64,000 nucleotides of DNA from Paenalcaligenes hominis_A (GTDB lineage Bacteria > Pseudomonadota > Gammaproteobacteria > Burkholderiales > Burkholderiaceae_B): positions 62,001 through 126,000 of the forward strand of contig NZ_JBGJKZ010000002.1 of assembly GCF_041359055.1 (NCBI RefSeq), read 5' to 3'. The notes under the pieces were generated by a model. The model did no database searches and was not told the DNA's origin. It saw nothing but the letters and a program-made list of their open reading frames with translations. The number at the start of each line of letters is the position of its first letter. Positions within the stretch are counted from its first letter, which is position 1. A program made the position numbers and the translations under genes. Below, one piece after another: positions 31,322-40,304 of the stretch.

Positions 31322-33568
31322 ATGAAAGTGGAACGATATCAAGGTGATCAAGACGCTGCTAACGAAATAACTAGCAGCTCTTCATGTTGCGCAACGCATA
31401 CCCATGATCACGAGCATAATCAAAACAACCATGCTGTTTCTAAGGCTGCCCAGCTCATACCGCAGTCCGGTCAAGAGTTAACGCGGTTTTATATTTCGCA
31501 AATGGATTGCCCTGTGGAAGAGCAGTTAATCCGCAGCAAATTAGAACCCAAAGAGGGTGTGGCGCAATTGCAATTCAATTTGATGCAGCGCCGTTTAGAG
31601 GTCGTGCATAGCCAAGGCTTAGGGGCAGAGATAGAGCGAGATTTAACCAGTTTGGGTATGGCCCCGCAGCGTTTAAATGATGAAGTCCAAGAGCCTACGC
31701 CTTCGGAGCAAAGCTCACCGTTGCCTAAGATTGTTATGGCGGTGGGGCTAGCGTTGGCTGCAGAGGTTATGACATGGCTAGATGTATCTGCGGTTTGGGT
31801 ATTGCCCGTGGCGTTTGTAGCCTTATTCCTTAGTGGGCTCGGCGTGTACAAAAAAGGGTGGGTCGCCTTAAAAAATCGCAACTTAAATATTAATGCGCTA
31901 ATGAGTATCGCGGTCACAGGGGCAGTGTTAATCGGAAGCTGGGCAGAGGCGGCGATGGTGATGTCCTTGTTTGCCTTGGCCGAGTTGATTGAAGCACGCT
32001 CTTTAGATCGGGTGCGTCATGCCGTGGACGGGCTCTTAAATTTGGCTCCCGAGCAAGTTGAGGTTATGGGCCCAGACGGTCAGTGGCGTATGCAGTTAGC
32101 ACAACAGGTGCCGCTGGGGGCCGTGGTGCGCGTAATGCCTGGGGCGCGTATTGGTTTGGATGGTGTGGTGCAGTCTGGGCGTTCCGTAGTGAATCAGGCT
32201 CCTATTACAGGCGAGAGCGCACCCGTGGATAAACAGGCGGGTGATACCGTATTTGCTGGCTCTATTAATGGTTTTGGTGAGCTGCAATTTGCTACACAAG
32301 GTGCTTACGATGATACGTTATTGGTGCGTATTGCCTTAGCTGTACAAAATGCTCAACAAGGCAAAGCCCCTGTGCAGCGGTTTGTGGATCAGTTTTCGCG
32401 GGTTTATACCCCTATTGTGACACTGGTAGCGTTGGCCTTAGCTTTATTGGGGCCCTGGCTGTTTGGTGGGGCGTGGCTAGATTGGGTTTATAAAGCGTTG
32501 GTGTTGTTAGTGATTGCATGTCCGTGTGCATTAGTTATTTCAACACCCGTAGCTGTGGTTAGCGCTTTAACGCGCGCAGCGCGCATGGGTTTACTCATCA
32601 AAGGGGGGGTGTACCTAGAGCAAGCACGTCATTTGCGTTATTTGGCCTTAGATAAAACGGGCACCATTACACTGGGTCAACCGCAGTTACAAGACCATTG
32701 GGTCGCACCTCGGGCTGACCAAGCGCTTGAGCTTGCGTACTCTTTAGCACAGCGCTCCGATCATCCTGCATCGGTGGCCGTGGCTCAAGGGTTAACGGGG
32801 CAGGTACAGCAAGCCTTGCCTTTAGCTCAGTTTGAAGCCATTCCCGGGGCAGGGGTACAGGCGGTTTGGGACGCTACTGTCTGGCAGCTAGGAAAGTTAA
32901 GCTGGATGCCTACTGCGGCTGAATTGCCAGCAGATTTACACGATTGGGTACGCCTACAGCAGCAGCGCGGTGCTAGTCTAGTCTTTTTAGGTTCAAGTCA
33001 GCAGGTCTGGGCTGCGTTTGCGGTTTTAGATCAAATCAAACCAGACGTACCCGAGGCTTTACAGCAGTTACAAGCGCTTGGGGTGCAGGTGGAAATGTTA
33101 TCGGGTGATAACAATGCTGCGGTGCAGCATGTGGCGCAACAGGTAGGATTAACGCATGCCCAAGGCGATCTACTGCCTGAAGACAAGCTGCGTATTGTTA
33201 CAGCGCAAACACAGCGTGGGGTAACAGGAATGGTAGGCGATGGCATCAACGATGCGCCGGCCTTAGCTCAGGCTTCTATTGGGTTTGCGATGGGGGCCCT
33301 AGGCACGGATATGGCTATTGAAACCGCAGACGTAGCCATTATGAATGATGATTTACGCCAAATTCCTCATACCATGCGCTTATCTCAGCGTTTGCATCAG
33401 GTCTTAGTGCAAAACATTAGCGTGGCCTTGGGTATTAAAGCGGTGTTTTTGATTATGGCCTTGACTGGAAATGTCACTATGTGGATGGCGGTGTTTGCTG
33501 ATGTAGGTGCCAGCTTGTTAGTGATTGTAAATAGTTTGAGGTTGCTAAAGTTGCGAGTTAGCGCTTAA
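31322..33568 (+). CDS. cadA: P1B-type Cd/Zn/Pb-exporting ATPase
   Basis: A 748-residue heavy-metal pump. The N terminus has a cysteine/histidine cluster (SSSSCCATHTHDHEH) and a heavy-metal-associated domain whose site is MDCPVEE (DCxxEE type) instead of GMTCxxC. Then come membrane segments, the TGES-like actuator (PITGESAPVDK), the CPC motif (VIACPCALVIS), the phosphorylation site DKTGTITLG and GDGINDAPALA. CPC with DCxxEE fits the ZntA/CadA/PbrA group, which export Zn(II), Cd(II) or Pb(II). ATG at 31322 is preferred to the GTG three bases earlier. It is controlled by the divergent MerR protein. Confidence 0.9.
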   Translation: MKVERYQGDQDAANEITSSSSCCATHTHDHEHNQNNHAVSKAAQLIPQSGQELTRFYISQMDCPVEEQLIRSKLEPKEGVAQLQFNLMQRRLEVVHSQGLGAEIERDLTSLGMAPQRLNDEVQEPTPSEQSSPLPKIVMAVGLALAAEVMTWLDVSAVWVLPVAFVALFLSGLGVYKKGWVALKNRNLNINALMSIAVTGAVLIGSWAEAAMVMSLFALAELIEARSLDRVRHAVDGLLNLAPEQVEVMGPDGQWRMQLAQQVPLGAVVRVMPGARIGLDGVVQSGRSVVNQAPITGESAPVDKQAGDTVFAGSINGFGELQFATQGAYDDTLLVRIALAVQNAQQGKAPVQRFVDQFSRVYTPIVTLVALALALLGPWLFGGAWLDWVYKALVLLVIACPCALVISTPVAVVSALTRAARMGLLIKGGVYLEQARHLRYLALDKTGTITLGQPQLQDHWVAPRADQALELAYSLAQRSDHPASVAVAQGLTGQVQQALPLAQFEAIPGAGVQAVWDATVWQLGKLSWMPTAAELPADLHDWVRLQQQRGASLVFLGSSQQVWAAFAVLDQIKPDVPEALQQLQALGVQVEMLSGDNNAAVQHVAQQVGLTHAQGDLLPEDKLRIVTAQTQRGVTGMVGDGINDAPALAQASIGFAMGALGTDMAIETADVAIMNDDLRQIPHTMRLSQRLHQVLVQNISVALGIKAVFLIMALTGNVTMWMAVFADVGASLLVIVNSLRLLKLRVSA

Positions 33569-33613
33569 ATAAATAGACATAGTTTATTAATAGCACATAA
33601 AGGATAGCTAACT

Positions 33614-35299
33614 GTGATCGCATTGCTTGAAGCAAAGCGAGCTGGGTTGCTGGCTCGCAATCATTGGATCAGAAACTGTATTGCGGGCATTATTGTCGGG
33701 GTCGTAGCATTGCCATTGGCTATGGCATTTGCTATTGCCTCTGGGGTGAAACCAGAACAAGGTATTTATACCGCTATTATTGCGGGGCTGGCGGTGTCCT
33801 TATTTGGTGGCAGTCGCGTGCAAATTGCGGGGCCTACTGGTGCCTTCATTGTGATCCTTTCCGCTATTGTGGCGCAACACGGTATAGAGGGTTTGCAAAT
33901 TGCCACGCTCATGGCGGGTGCCATCTTGTTGCTGATGGGTATTACTCGTTTAGGGGTAATTATTAAATACATACCCGTGCCGGTCATTATTGGTTTTACC
34001 GCTGGTATAGGGGTAATTATTTGGGTGGGGCAGTGGCAGTCATTTTTTGGTTTGCCAGCCCCTACTGGCATTAATTTTCATGAAAAGCTATGGCAGTTAC
34101 TTAGTGCTTTTCCTCAGTTAGATGGTGCCACAACAGCTGTAGGGGTGCTGTCTTTATTTTTGGTGTTATATACCGCTCGCATCCCGTTATTGAAAAAAGT
34201 GCCAGGGCCGTTAATTGCTCTGATTGTGTTAACGGTTGTGCAAAGCATTTTTCAATTTCCTAGCGTGGCTACGATTGGCACAGCCTTTGGTGAGATTCCA
34301 CGGGGCTTACCTTCTTTGCAGCTGCCGCACCTAAGCCTATCGCGCATGATCGAGCTGATTGGGCCGGCGTTTGCTATTGCTATGTTAGGTGCTATCGAGT
34401 CGTTATTGTCAGCCGTGGTGGCAGACAATATGGCCAATACACGGCATAACTCGAACCAAGAGCTAATTGGTCAGGGCTTGGCTAATTTATTAACCCCATT
34501 GTTCGGGGGCATTGCCGCCACGGGTGCCATTGCTCGTACGGCTACCAATATTCGCAATGGTGGCAACAGCCCTATTGCCGGCGTGGTGCATGTGCTTGTG
34601 TTGGTGTTGGTGTTGGTTTTGTTAGCGCCGTTGGCGGTTAACATTCCGTTGGCTACCCTAGCAGCCATATTATTCGTGGTGGCATGGAACATGAGCCAGC
34701 CACAGACAGTGATCCGGCAGTTAAAAACAGCCCCACGGGCTGATGTGGTGATTTTGCTAATCACCTTTGCTTTAACGGTGTTTGCAGATTTAGTCGTAGC
34801 AGTAAATATAGGCGTGGTGTTAGCCATGTTGCACTTTTTAAAACGTATGGCAGACAGCGTAGAGGTTCGACGTCAAACTAGCCAACAACTAAAGCGCGAG
34901 TTTGCACTAGATAATCTGCAGTTTGCGGATGATGTGGTCGTGCTTAGTGTGAATGGGCCGTTTTTCTTTGCTGCACTCGACCCCCTTGATGCTGCATTAA
35001 ACGAATTAAACCCGTCTGTACGTGCTGTGATATTGCGTTTAAATCAGGTGCCTTTTGTCGATGGTACCGCACTGGGGGCATTAGACCGTTTTGTGCATAA
35101 AGCGCACACTAAACATATTAAAGTGTTTTTATCCGAGGTGAATCCGGCGGTCTACAAGACCATTACCCGTATGGGCTTAACTAAACGTTTAGGCGTAGAG
35201 CGTATTTGTGATGGCATACCTACGGTAATGGCCATCCTTGATCGTGAGGCGGGGGCTGCTGGCTCAGCACCTGCTGCAGCGCCTGCAAAAAGTCTGTAG
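33614..35299 (+). CDS. SulP (SLC26) family anion transporter with STAS domain
   Basis: A 561-residue membrane protein beginning at GTG. The transmembrane part (about residues 20-420) contains GIIVGVVALPLAMAFAIASGVKPEQG and SLFGGSRVQIAGPTGAFIVI, the SulP signature. A C-terminal STAS domain (about residues 440-550) includes VILRLNQVPFVDGTALGAL. Its substrate may be sulfate, bicarbonate or another anion. It starts 45 bases after cadA and could be read from the same promoter. Its last 80 bases overlap, on the opposite strand, the end of the lipoate-ligase-like gene. Confidence 0.87.
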   Translation: MIALLEAKRAGLLARNHWIRNCIAGIIVGVVALPLAMAFAIASGVKPEQGIYTAIIAGLAVSLFGGSRVQIAGPTGAFIVILSAIVAQHGIEGLQIATLMAGAILLLMGITRLGVIIKYIPVPVIIGFTAGIGVIIWVGQWQSFFGLPAPTGINFHEKLWQLLSAFPQLDGATTAVGVLSLFLVLYTARIPLLKKVPGPLIALIVLTVVQSIFQFPSVATIGTAFGEIPRGLPSLQLPHLSLSRMIELIGPAFAIAMLGAIESLLSAVVADNMANTRHNSNQELIGQGLANLLTPLFGGIAATGAIARTATNIRNGGNSPIAGVVHVLVLVLVLVLLAPLAVNIPLATLAAILFVVAWNMSQPQTVIRQLKTAPRADVVILLITFALTVFADLVVAVNIGVVLAMLHFLKRMADSVEVRRQTSQQLKREFALDNLQFADDVVVLSVNGPFFFAALDPLDAALNELNPSVRAVILRLNQVPFVDGTALGALDRFVHKAHTKHIKVFLSEVNPAVYKTITRMGLTKRLGVERICDGIPTVMAILDREAGAAGSAPAAAPAKSL

Positions 35300-35987
35300 C
35301 CTCTAAGCCCAGACGCGCTAAGCTACAAATTTTATCAGCTGCATAGCGTCTGGGTTGGTGCAAAAGCTGTTCCACTAGATTGGTTTTTAAGGTCAGGGCT
35401 TTTTCATTAATATCCATAAGAATTACGGCATGAACCAAGCCTACATGCCAAGCTGTAGGGTTACCCGGCTGGCGAGGGTGGTTGGCATAGTGGGGTGGCG
35501 GAGGTGCTAGACGCCAGATTTGGGCGGTACCCACTATTTTTTGATAGGGCCCGCGGCCTACTGCTAGATTGAATCGACCATCGCAAAACGATCCCTCTAC
35601 GGCTTGTGGCGAACTTTCTATTCCGCATTGCTCAAGCGCTTGCTGCAAAATACGGCAAATAAACGGATAAGCAGACTGAGCCAAGTCGAAGGGCTTACCG
35701 TATTGACGCCAGCTTAGACTTAGATTCCAAACACCAGGGCCTTGGGGAACCACGCCGCCGCCAGACTGACGTACTTCTATAGGCCAACCAGCGTCAGCAA
35801 GTGCTTGTTGGCTAGCACTAAAGTTTGGGTTGCGCTCATAAGTACGTGGAACGACTAAGCCTTGAGAGCCTTGCCAAATCAATGCCTGAGGACCGTGTTC
35901 TAAGACACGGTCTAGCAGCAGCATATCGCTGGTATTTGCTTGTGGTGTTTCTAACTGGGTATGAATTTCAAAAGTAGTGGGGCTCAT
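35220..35987 (-). CDS. lipoate-protein-ligase-like protein (BPL/LplA/LipB fold)
   Basis: A 255-residue protein of the lipoate/biotin ligase fold. It has RQSGGGVVPQGPGVWNLSLSW (substrate loop), EGSFCDGRFNLAVG and the lysine-containing KIVGTAQIWR. It may attach lipoate or octanoate to dehydrogenase E2 or GcvH proteins. The gene starts in an ATGA overlap with the TM2 gene and its 3' end overlaps the convergent SulP gene by 80 bases. It is not a clear LplA, being shorter than the 330-residue E. coli enzyme and without its C-terminal domain. Confidence 0.75.
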   Translation of the reverse strand: MSPTTFEIHTQLETPQANTSDMLLLDRVLEHGPQALIWQGSQGLVVPRTYERNPNFSASQQALADAGWPIEVRQSGGGVVPQGPGVWNLSLSWRQYGKPFDLAQSAYPFICRILQQALEQCGIESSPQAVEGSFCDGRFNLAVGRGPYQKIVGTAQIWRLAPPPPHYANHPRQPGNPTAWHVGLVHAVILMDINEKALTLKTNLVEQLLHQPRRYAADKICSLARLGLEATDFLQALQQVLSQQPPPHDQGWPLP

Positions 35988-36454
35988 AGGCGCAGCATAA
36001 ACTCATCATCGCTCATCAACGCATAACGAAGCGCATCAATCCAACTTAAAATGACGCTAAGCGGGGCAAATAAATAAAGCAGCACTAAATACATGAGTCC
36101 CCAACCCAACTGCCCTAGATAAAAACGATGGATACCTGCCCAGCCTAAAAAGAAAGCCAGAAAAATAGCTGTTTTGCGTTTAGAGAGACGTCGCGATGCA
36201 GAACGGTCTCCAGACTGATGTTTGCGACTGAGCCAGTAGCTAATAGGTAAAGTCAATATTAACGCTAGGGCCACTTTGCCCCAATTCAGATTTAAATACT
36301 GTTGGATGCTGTGAATGACGTCTTGTAAGTTATTGAATGCTAGACCAGTTAGGTAAGACAACCAGTGAATCAACTCGGTGCTAATGCGCTCACCAAAGCT
36401 TAAACTGATCAGCAGCACAATAAATACACCTACTGCTAGAGCTATGTTCTGCAT
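35984..36454 (-). CDS. TM2-domain membrane protein
   Basis: About 156 residues with a hydrophobic N-terminal segment (residues 3-18), a middle segment near 65-80, and a C-terminal TM2 domain (KRKTAIFLAFFLGWAGIHRFYLGQLGWGLMYLVLL... SWIDALRY). The ATG at 36454 is preferred: its ribosome site GGAG is formed by the last codons of glpK. An upstream start at 36499 would overlap glpK by 37 bases. Function unknown. It is positioned between glpK and the lipoate-ligase-like gene with overlaps, so all three are probably one transcript. Confidence 0.65.
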   Translation of the reverse strand: MQNIALAVGVFIVLLISLSFGERISTELIHWLSYLTGLAFNNLQDVIHSIQQYLNLNWGKVALALILTLPISYWLSRKHQSGDRSASRRLSKRKTAIFLAFFLGWAGIHRFYLGQLGWGLMYLVLLYLFAPLSVILSWIDALRYALMSDDEFMLRL

Positions 36455-36462
36455 ACTTCGTT

Positions 36463-37953
36463 TTACTCCGTACAGGTTTGGCGGATGGCCTTTTGCCACT
36501 GAGCTAAGCGCTCGTCCGCTATGTCACGCGATAGTTGGGGCTCAAAAATACGATCAACGCGCCACAGGGCTTCAATTTCAGTTGAATCCGCATAGATGCC
36601 GCAACCTAATCCCGCCAAATAGGCCGCGCCCAAGGCTGTTGTTTCAATCAATGTGGGCCGGACTACAGGTAAGCCAAGTAGATCGGCTTGAAATTGCATC
36701 AACAAGTTATTTTGACTGGCACCCCCATCAACACGCAGCTCTGACAGTGCGGGTGCACCGGTTTGAGCGGCGTCCTTGATCATTGCTTCGAGTAGGGCAC
36801 TGCTTTGAAAGGCTATGCTTTCCAGTGCGGCCCGAGCGATATGAGCCATGGTGGTGCCTCGGCTTAGTCCTGTAATAGTACCGCGTGCGTTGGCTTGCCA
36901 ATAGGGCGCGCCTAAGCCTGTAAAAGCGGGCACAAATGTCACCCCACCTGCATCTGGTACGCTAAGTGCCAATTTTTCAATTTCAGCGCTATGGGTAAAA
37001 GCATCTAAGCCATCGCGTAACCATTGCACCACAGCGCCCCCCACAAACACGCTGCCCTCTAGGGCATAAGCTGGCGTATTATCGATTTGCGCAGCACAGG
37101 TACTGATCAGACCGTTTTGGGATTGCTCAATGGTAGACCCAGTGTGCATAAGTAAAAAACACCCTGTGCCATACGTGTTTTTTGCCATGCCCGCCTTAAA
37201 ACAAGCTTGACCAAATAGAGCACTTTGTTGGTCGCCTGCGACACCGTATATAGGAATAGCATGCCCAAAGTGTTCAGCATCAGCATGGGCAAATAAGCTA
37301 CTTGAAGGTTGAACCTGAGGAAGAAGATTGGCAGGTATATCAAAAAGTGCTAAAAGCTCATCATCCCATTGCTGGGTGTGAATGTTATAGAGCAAAGTGC
37401 GTGATGCATTACTGGTATCGGTGCAGTGAACTTTGCCGTTTGATAGTTGCCACAGTAACCAGCTGTCGATGGTACCAAAGGCTAGATGCCCGTCTTCAGC
37501 TAACTGGCGTAGCGCAGGCTGTTGTAGTAGCCAGGCAATTTTGGTGGCTGAAAAATACGCATCAAGGCGTAAACCTGTTTTTTTTAAAATGCTAGCCTCA
37601 TGGCCTTGCTCACGTAACTGAGCACAAAGCGGCTCAGAGCGTCGGTCTTGCCACACAATTGCATTGTGTACTGGCTGACCAGTACGCCGATCCCAGAGTA
37701 CGGTGGTTTCACGCTGATTGGTAATGCCGATGGCTTTGATCTGTGAAGCACTAAGATTGGCTTTTTTTAGCGCTTGTTGCGCAGTCTGCAATTGACTACG
37801 CCAAATCTCTAGAGGATCATGCTCTACCCAGCCCGACTTGGGGTAAATTTGGCTAAACTCCTGCTGTGCAGAGCTAATTGCTTGACCTGATTGGTCGAAA
37901 ATAATGGCACGAGAGCTTGAAGTGCCTTGGTCTAGTGCAAGTATGTAGTTCAT
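36463..37953 (-). CDS. glpK: glycerol kinase
   Basis: A 496-residue FGGY-family kinase making glycerol 3-phosphate. It begins MNYILALDQGTSSSRAI and contains GWVEHDPLEIW, GITNQRETTVLWDRRTGQP, YSATKIAWLL, GTIDSWLLW, NTYGTGCFLLMHTG and ALEGSVFVGGAVVQWLRDGL. The open frame extends upstream but the family starts at this ATG (37953). There is no strong ribosome site. It diverges from glpD across about 90 bases, forming a compact glycerol-use locus; no glycerol facilitator gene is seen. Confidence 0.95.
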   Translation of the reverse strand: MNYILALDQGTSSSRAIIFDQSGQAISSAQQEFSQIYPKSGWVEHDPLEIWRSQLQTAQQALKKANLSASQIKAIGITNQRETTVLWDRRTGQPVHNAIVWQDRRSEPLCAQLREQGHEASILKKTGLRLDAYFSATKIAWLLQQPALRQLAEDGHLAFGTIDSWLLWQLSNGKVHCTDTSNASRTLLYNIHTQQWDDELLALFDIPANLLPQVQPSSSLFAHADAEHFGHAIPIYGVAGDQQSALFGQACFKAGMAKNTYGTGCFLLMHTGSTIEQSQNGLISTCAAQIDNTPAYALEGSVFVGGAVVQWLRDGLDAFTHSAEIEKLALSVPDAGGVTFVPAFTGLGAPYWQANARGTITGLSRGTTMAHIARAALESIAFQSSALLEAMIKDAAQTGAPALSELRVDGGASQNNLLMQFQADLLGLPVVRPTLIETTALGAAYLAGLGCGIYADSTEIEALWRVDRIFEPQLSRDIADERLAQWQKAIRQTCTE

Positions 37954-38042
37954 AACACATAAATTTATTTTTGAATGCCTAAGTTTACCTGTAGCTTGAA
38001 TTAAACTATAGGCTACGTTTGTTTTTTTATTGGTTTTTCTCA

Positions 38043-39629
38043 ATGACATCAAGAATTTCTCCCCTCCTAACTGACAGGCCGCAACTTTTAGCTGCTCTAG
38101 AGCGAACTCAACAAGTTGATATAGTGGTGATCGGAGGCGGAGCTACAGGGTTAGGTGTGGCTCTAGATGCTGCATCACGTGGTTTGTCTGTGGTGCTGCT
38201 CGAGGCCGAAGATTTTGCCAAGGGCACCTCATCACGAGCGACTAAACTGGTGCACGGTGGGGTACGCTACCTTGCTCAGGGGAATATTTCACTGGTGCGC
38301 GAAGCGTTACACGAACGTACCGCCTTATTGCGCAATGCGCCCCATTTGGCTGCACCTCTAGGTTTTGTGATGCCGTCTTATAAATGCTGGGAAACCCCTT
38401 TTTATGGGGTAGGTTTAAAGGCTTACGATGCACTGGCAGGTAAAGACGGGTTAGGTTCTACACGGTTTTTAACGAAGCGCCATGTTGAGTCTGCATTGCC
38501 AGGGGTACGTACACAGGGCTTAAAAGGTGGGGTGATGTACTGGGATGGCCAGTTTGATGATGCGCGCTTAGCATTGGCTTTGGCACGCACGGCAGCACAG
38601 CATTCAGCGCTATTAGTTAATTACTGCCCCGTATCAGAGCTGCTTTATACCAATGATCGCGTCACAGGTGTAGTTTGTCACGATGCGGAAACAAAGCAGA
38701 GCTTTCAAATTCAAGCTCAATGCGTCATTAATGCCACGGGTGTTTGGGTCGATCATTTTCGTGCTCAGGACGACGCGCACGCAGGCAAGCCCTCTCAACC
38801 TCTAGTTAGTCCTAGCCAAGGGGTGCATTTGGTAGTGGATCGCGACTTTTTACCAAGTGAACACGCGTTGCTTATACCGAAAACGGCAGATGGGCGCGTT
38901 TTATTTGCGGTGCCGTGGTTAGGTAAAGTTATCTTAGGCACAACGGATACACCACGTCATGATTTAGCCTTAGAACCCACCCCATTTGAAAGTGAAATTA
39001 ACTTCATTTTGACCGAGGCAGCTAACTATTTAGCAAAAAAACCAACCCGAGCTGATGTGAAAAGCGTATGGGTAGGGCTGCGCCCCCTGGTTAAAGCCAC
39101 AAACACCGAGGGCAACACCAAAAAGCTCAGCCGTGAGCACACAATTTTAAGCAGCAACTCTGGACTGGTTACCGTAACAGGCGGTAAGTGGACCACGTAT
39201 AGAGCAATGGCTGACGATGTGTTGCAACATTGTGCCGAACAAGGGCTGATTGATCTTAAAACCAAACCCTCTGTTACAAAAACTTTACGTTTAGTTGGTG
39301 CTCCAAACGGAAACCATTGGCGCAATTTGCATGCACAAGCTGACGAGGCGGCTTATGGGACTGAGACCACGTGGGTCCAAAGTCTAGAGGGGGCAGACAG
39401 TGAAATTTTGCCAAGCTTAACCCAAGCCATGGTGCGTTTTGCCGTGCGTTACGAATACGCACGCACTGTAGAAGACATGCTGGCTAGACGGTCCCGTTGG
39501 TTGTTCTTAGATGCTCAAGCCGCCGCAGGGGCAGCACAAAGCGTTGCAAACATACTACAAGACGAAGGTGTTACAACTCCGCGCCTAGAGGAATTTTATG
39601 AGCTTTGTCGACACTACTCTTTAGCCTAA
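38043..39629 (+). CDS. glpD: aerobic glycerol-3-phosphate dehydrogenase
   Basis: A 528-residue FAD enzyme oxidising glycerol 3-phosphate to dihydroxyacetone phosphate at the membrane. The FAD fold VDIVVIGGGATGLGVALDAASRG is near residue 30. TSSRATKLVHGGVRYL, INATGVWVD, GTTDTP, SVWVGLRPLV and VTGGKWTTYRAMA follow, as in GlpD. The ATG at 38043 is chosen over a TTG 24 bases upstream; neither has a good ribosome site. A terminator follows directly. It works with the divergent glpK. Confidence 0.94.
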   Translation: MTSRISPLLTDRPQLLAALERTQQVDIVVIGGGATGLGVALDAASRGLSVVLLEAEDFAKGTSSRATKLVHGGVRYLAQGNISLVREALHERTALLRNAPHLAAPLGFVMPSYKCWETPFYGVGLKAYDALAGKDGLGSTRFLTKRHVESALPGVRTQGLKGGVMYWDGQFDDARLALALARTAAQHSALLVNYCPVSELLYTNDRVTGVVCHDAETKQSFQIQAQCVINATGVWVDHFRAQDDAHAGKPSQPLVSPSQGVHLVVDRDFLPSEHALLIPKTADGRVLFAVPWLGKVILGTTDTPRHDLALEPTPFESEINFILTEAANYLAKKPTRADVKSVWVGLRPLVKATNTEGNTKKLSREHTILSSNSGLVTVTGGKWTTYRAMADDVLQHCAEQGLIDLKTKPSVTKTLRLVGAPNGNHWRNLHAQADEAAYGTETTWVQSLEGADSEILPSLTQAMVRFAVRYEYARTVEDMLARRSRWLFLDAQAAAGAAQSVANILQDEGVTTPRLEEFYELCRHYSLA

Positions 39630-39631
39630 GC

Positions 39632-39661
39632 CTGATAAATTGATATATATCAGTATTTTTT
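39632..39661 (+). terminator. terminator after glpD
   Basis: Stem CTGATA (39632-39637) with TATCAG (39648-39653), 10-base AT-rich loop, then TATTTTTT. It begins just after the glpD stop. Confidence 0.5.
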
Positions 39662-39952
39662 AGCGAATTTACTGTTTTAATAACTAAAGCCGTGCGTTGC
39701 GTAACGGGTCTACCGTTACTGAATGTATAATCCTGTAGTTATCTGCATATAGATGACACAATTTTGTTATATTTATGTTGGCACATATATCTGTTAACAT
39801 TTATTAAATAATTTAACATGTGTCATTTTGCTGCTACATATGCCAGATAAACTTTCACTGGCTTTTGTTCGCTAACTCCCTATTTACAGTTGTCGAGGGT
39901 CCACCTCAGAGAGTTGGTCGAATTTCGTTTCGAAAACATCAAGGAGGGGCGT
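39662..39952. promoter_or_regulatory. flhDC upstream regulatory region with inverted repeat
   Basis: An AT-rich 290-base region ahead of the flagellar master operon. It includes a perfect inverted repeat GTAACGG-N5-CCGTTAC (39701-39719), which could be an operator or an upstream hairpin, and a second AT-rich dyad with GTTAAC near 39793 and TTTAAC near 39815. As flhDC promoters integrate many regulators, binding sites are expected here, but I cannot name the factor. Confidence 0.45.
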
Positions 39953-40303
39953 ATGCCCGTTTCAGACAATACGTTATTGGGTGATATTCAAGAGGTCAAT
40001 TTATCTTACCTGCTTCTAGCTCAGCGCCTGTTACGCGAAAATTTTTCGGCTGGCATGTACCGCTTGGGCTTTGATCAGGATGTGGCAGAGACCGTCTTAA
40101 ACCTGTCTCCTGCTCAGGTTATACGTTTGGCCTCATCCAATACGCTGTTGTGTGCATTTAGGCTCAATGATTATGAGTTGCTTTCAACCTTAACCCAAGA
40201 TGTGCTGGGGGGTGTTTTGCAACAGGCCCATTCCACTATTTTATTATCTCAACGCGCTGTTGTTGCTGCCGAGCTGGCGGATACGCCCGCTCTAGATGGA
40301 TAG
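39953..40303 (+). CDS. flhD: flagellar master regulator subunit FlhD
   Basis: A 116-residue protein, the usual length. The family core is IQEVNLSYLLLAQRLLRENFSAGMYRLGF, then LSPAQVIRLASSNTLLCAFRL and LLSTLTQD with QQAHSTILLSQR. The ATG follows AAGGAGGGG; an upstream start would add 21 residues outside the family. With FlhC it forms the FlhD4C2 activator of class II flagellar promoters. The stop lies one base before the preferred flhC start. Confidence 0.93.
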   Translation: MPVSDNTLLGDIQEVNLSYLLLAQRLLRENFSAGMYRLGFDQDVAETVLNLSPAQVIRLASSNTLLCAFRLNDYELLSTLTQDVLGGVLQQAHSTILLSQRAVVAAELADTPALDG

Positions 40304-40304
40304 T

